Below are positions 63,377-64,000 of a DNA stretch of 64,000 nt, piece by piece; position 1 is the first letter of the stretch; each line of letters starts with the position of its first letter. Both the position numbers and the translations under genes were made by a program. Where the stretch lies: NCBI RefSeq assembly GCF_014650595.1, contig NZ_BMVG01000001.1, positions 992,001 through 1,056,000 on the forward strand, given 5' to 3'. Source of the DNA: Streptomyces alanosinicus (lineage in GTDB: Bacteria; Actinomycetota; Actinomycetes; Streptomycetales; Streptomycetaceae). The notes beneath the pieces are model-generated. The model was not told the DNA's origin. It made no database searches and saw nothing but the letters and a program-made list of their open reading frames with translations.

Positions 63377-64000
63377 TGACCGCGCTGCTGGCCGGCGTCG
63401 GCACCCGCATCGCGGAACGGTGGCTCCAGACGGTGGTCCTGGCCGGTCTGCTGTGGGTCGCGACGCTGGTCGTCGCCGTGCGGCTGGGCCACGCCCACCC
63501 CTTCGACACCGTGCGGCTGACCGACTGGCTCGACCGGATCGCCGCGCACCGGACGGGGCACAGCTCCGCGGCCATCCTGCTGGTCACCGCCGCCGCGCTG
63601 CTGGCCGCGGGCGCCGTGGGGCTGGTGGCCGACGCGCTCGGCGGGCTGTTCCAGTGGCTCTGGGGCGCGGACGGGGCGGGGCTGCCGGGCTCCCTTCTCC
63701 TGCGCTGGCGGCGCAACCGGTGGCGGCGGCTCAGGGAGCGCGACCGGCGGGCCGTCGCCCGTGCCGCGGCTCGGGCCGGCCCGGGCGGATGGCTGGTCCG
63801 AGCCCGCGGCCACCGGGCCGTTCGCCGTCGGCGGGCGCCGGAGCCGCAGCGCCCCACTCGGATCGGAGAGTGCTTCGCCTCCGTCGCCGTCCGCCTGCAC
63901 GCGCGGTACCGCCTCGACCTGGAACCGGCCTGGCCCCGGCTGTGGGCGCTGCTGCCCGAGCCCCTGCGCCTCGACCTCGCCGGGGCCCGCACGGCCTACG
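63376..64000 (+). CDS. membrane protein, 3' end outside the window
   Basis: The frame is open from ATG 63376 to the right edge (208 codons seen). Two membrane helices are clear, at about residues 18-36 (LQTVVLAGLLWVATLVVAV) and 64-85 (SSAAILLVTAAALLAAGAVG). They are followed by a very Arg-rich cytoplasmic segment (RWRRNRWRRLRERDRRAVAR) and a section with ECFASVAVRLHARYRLDLEP. It is coupled to the small Cys-rich protein by TGATG. A membrane partner beside a caspase-like protease is notable: it may be the effector or anchor of the system. Confidence 0.75.
   Translation, partial: MTALLAGVGTRIAERWLQTVVLAGLLWVATLVVAVRLGHAHPFDTVRLTDWLDRIAAHRTGHSSAAILLVTAAALLAAGAVGLVADALGGLFQWLWGADGAGLPGSLLLRWRRNRWRRLRERDRRAVARAAARAGPGGWLVRARGHRAVRRRRAPEPQRPTRIGECFASVAVRLHARYRLDLEPAWPRLWALLPEPLRLDLAGARTAY

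Overview
The window is chromosomal DNA of a Streptomyces-type actinomycete. The GC content is very high, third codon positions are almost all G/C, starts are often GTG, genes are commonly coupled through ATGA/GTGA overlaps, and the gene families (WhiJ-like HTH/DUF397 units, inositol catabolism, recD2, a citA-type citrate synthase, CHAT proteins) fit. I see no rRNA, tRNA, IS element or CRISPR array.

2-11312: A surface-polysaccharide locus. Nine minus-strand genes, read from 11312 down to 989 and almost all overlapping by 1-11 bp, encode a glycosyltransferase, a priming sugar-phosphate transferase, a Wzy-like polymerase/ligase, a MurJ/Wzx-like flippase, a polysaccharide deacetylase, a second glycosyltransferase, a Wzz-like chain-length protein, a FemAB/GNAT-like acyltransferase and a methyltransferase. 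A GH26-like hydrolase faces the operon from the left edge and is cut by the window start. Together they look like a complete Wzx/Wzy pathway with tailoring and trimming enzymes. 11718-14169: five small secreted proteins, three of them close paralogues with a shared GGLLF C-terminus.

14389-19548: ABC permease, an unusual membrane-anchored alpha/beta-hydrolase fused to an ABC ATPase, and an APC amino-acid permease. 19879-26013: the inositol catabolic operon mmsA-iolD-iolB-aldolase-iolC (minus), with a divergent AraC-type regulator. 27546-32967: small HTH protein, zinc alcohol dehydrogenase, an MMPL exporter with a divergent TetR repressor and a large inverted-repeat operator, and a PrsW-like membrane protease. 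33054-35780: copper genes copZ-copA behind a CsoR-type box. 36466-40254: citrate synthase and RecD2 helicase, with a probable small RNA between copA and citA.

40355-44146: A small, somewhat AT-richer accessory island with a YwqJ-type deaminase, a secreted protein, an HTH/DUF397 pair, a histidine-kinase-like ATPase cut by an in-frame TGA, and an Rpn-like PD-(D/E)XK nuclease. 44460-50347: ribose-type operon (LacI regulator, ABC ATPase, a permease fused to its binding protein, ribokinase, ribose pyranase) with two palindromic operators. 50430-53556: a second sugar (polyol/inositol-like) catabolic operon with a divergent LacI regulator. 54845-58585: FAD monooxygenase, a Gly/Trp/His-rich secreted protein, a MarR-GNAT fusion and a sugar isomerase.

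58636-64000: A 1411-residue TPR-CHAT (caspase-like) protease, divergent from a small Cys-containing protein that is translationally coupled to a membrane protein running off the right edge. This is the best candidate in the window for an uncharacterised conflict or cell-death system.
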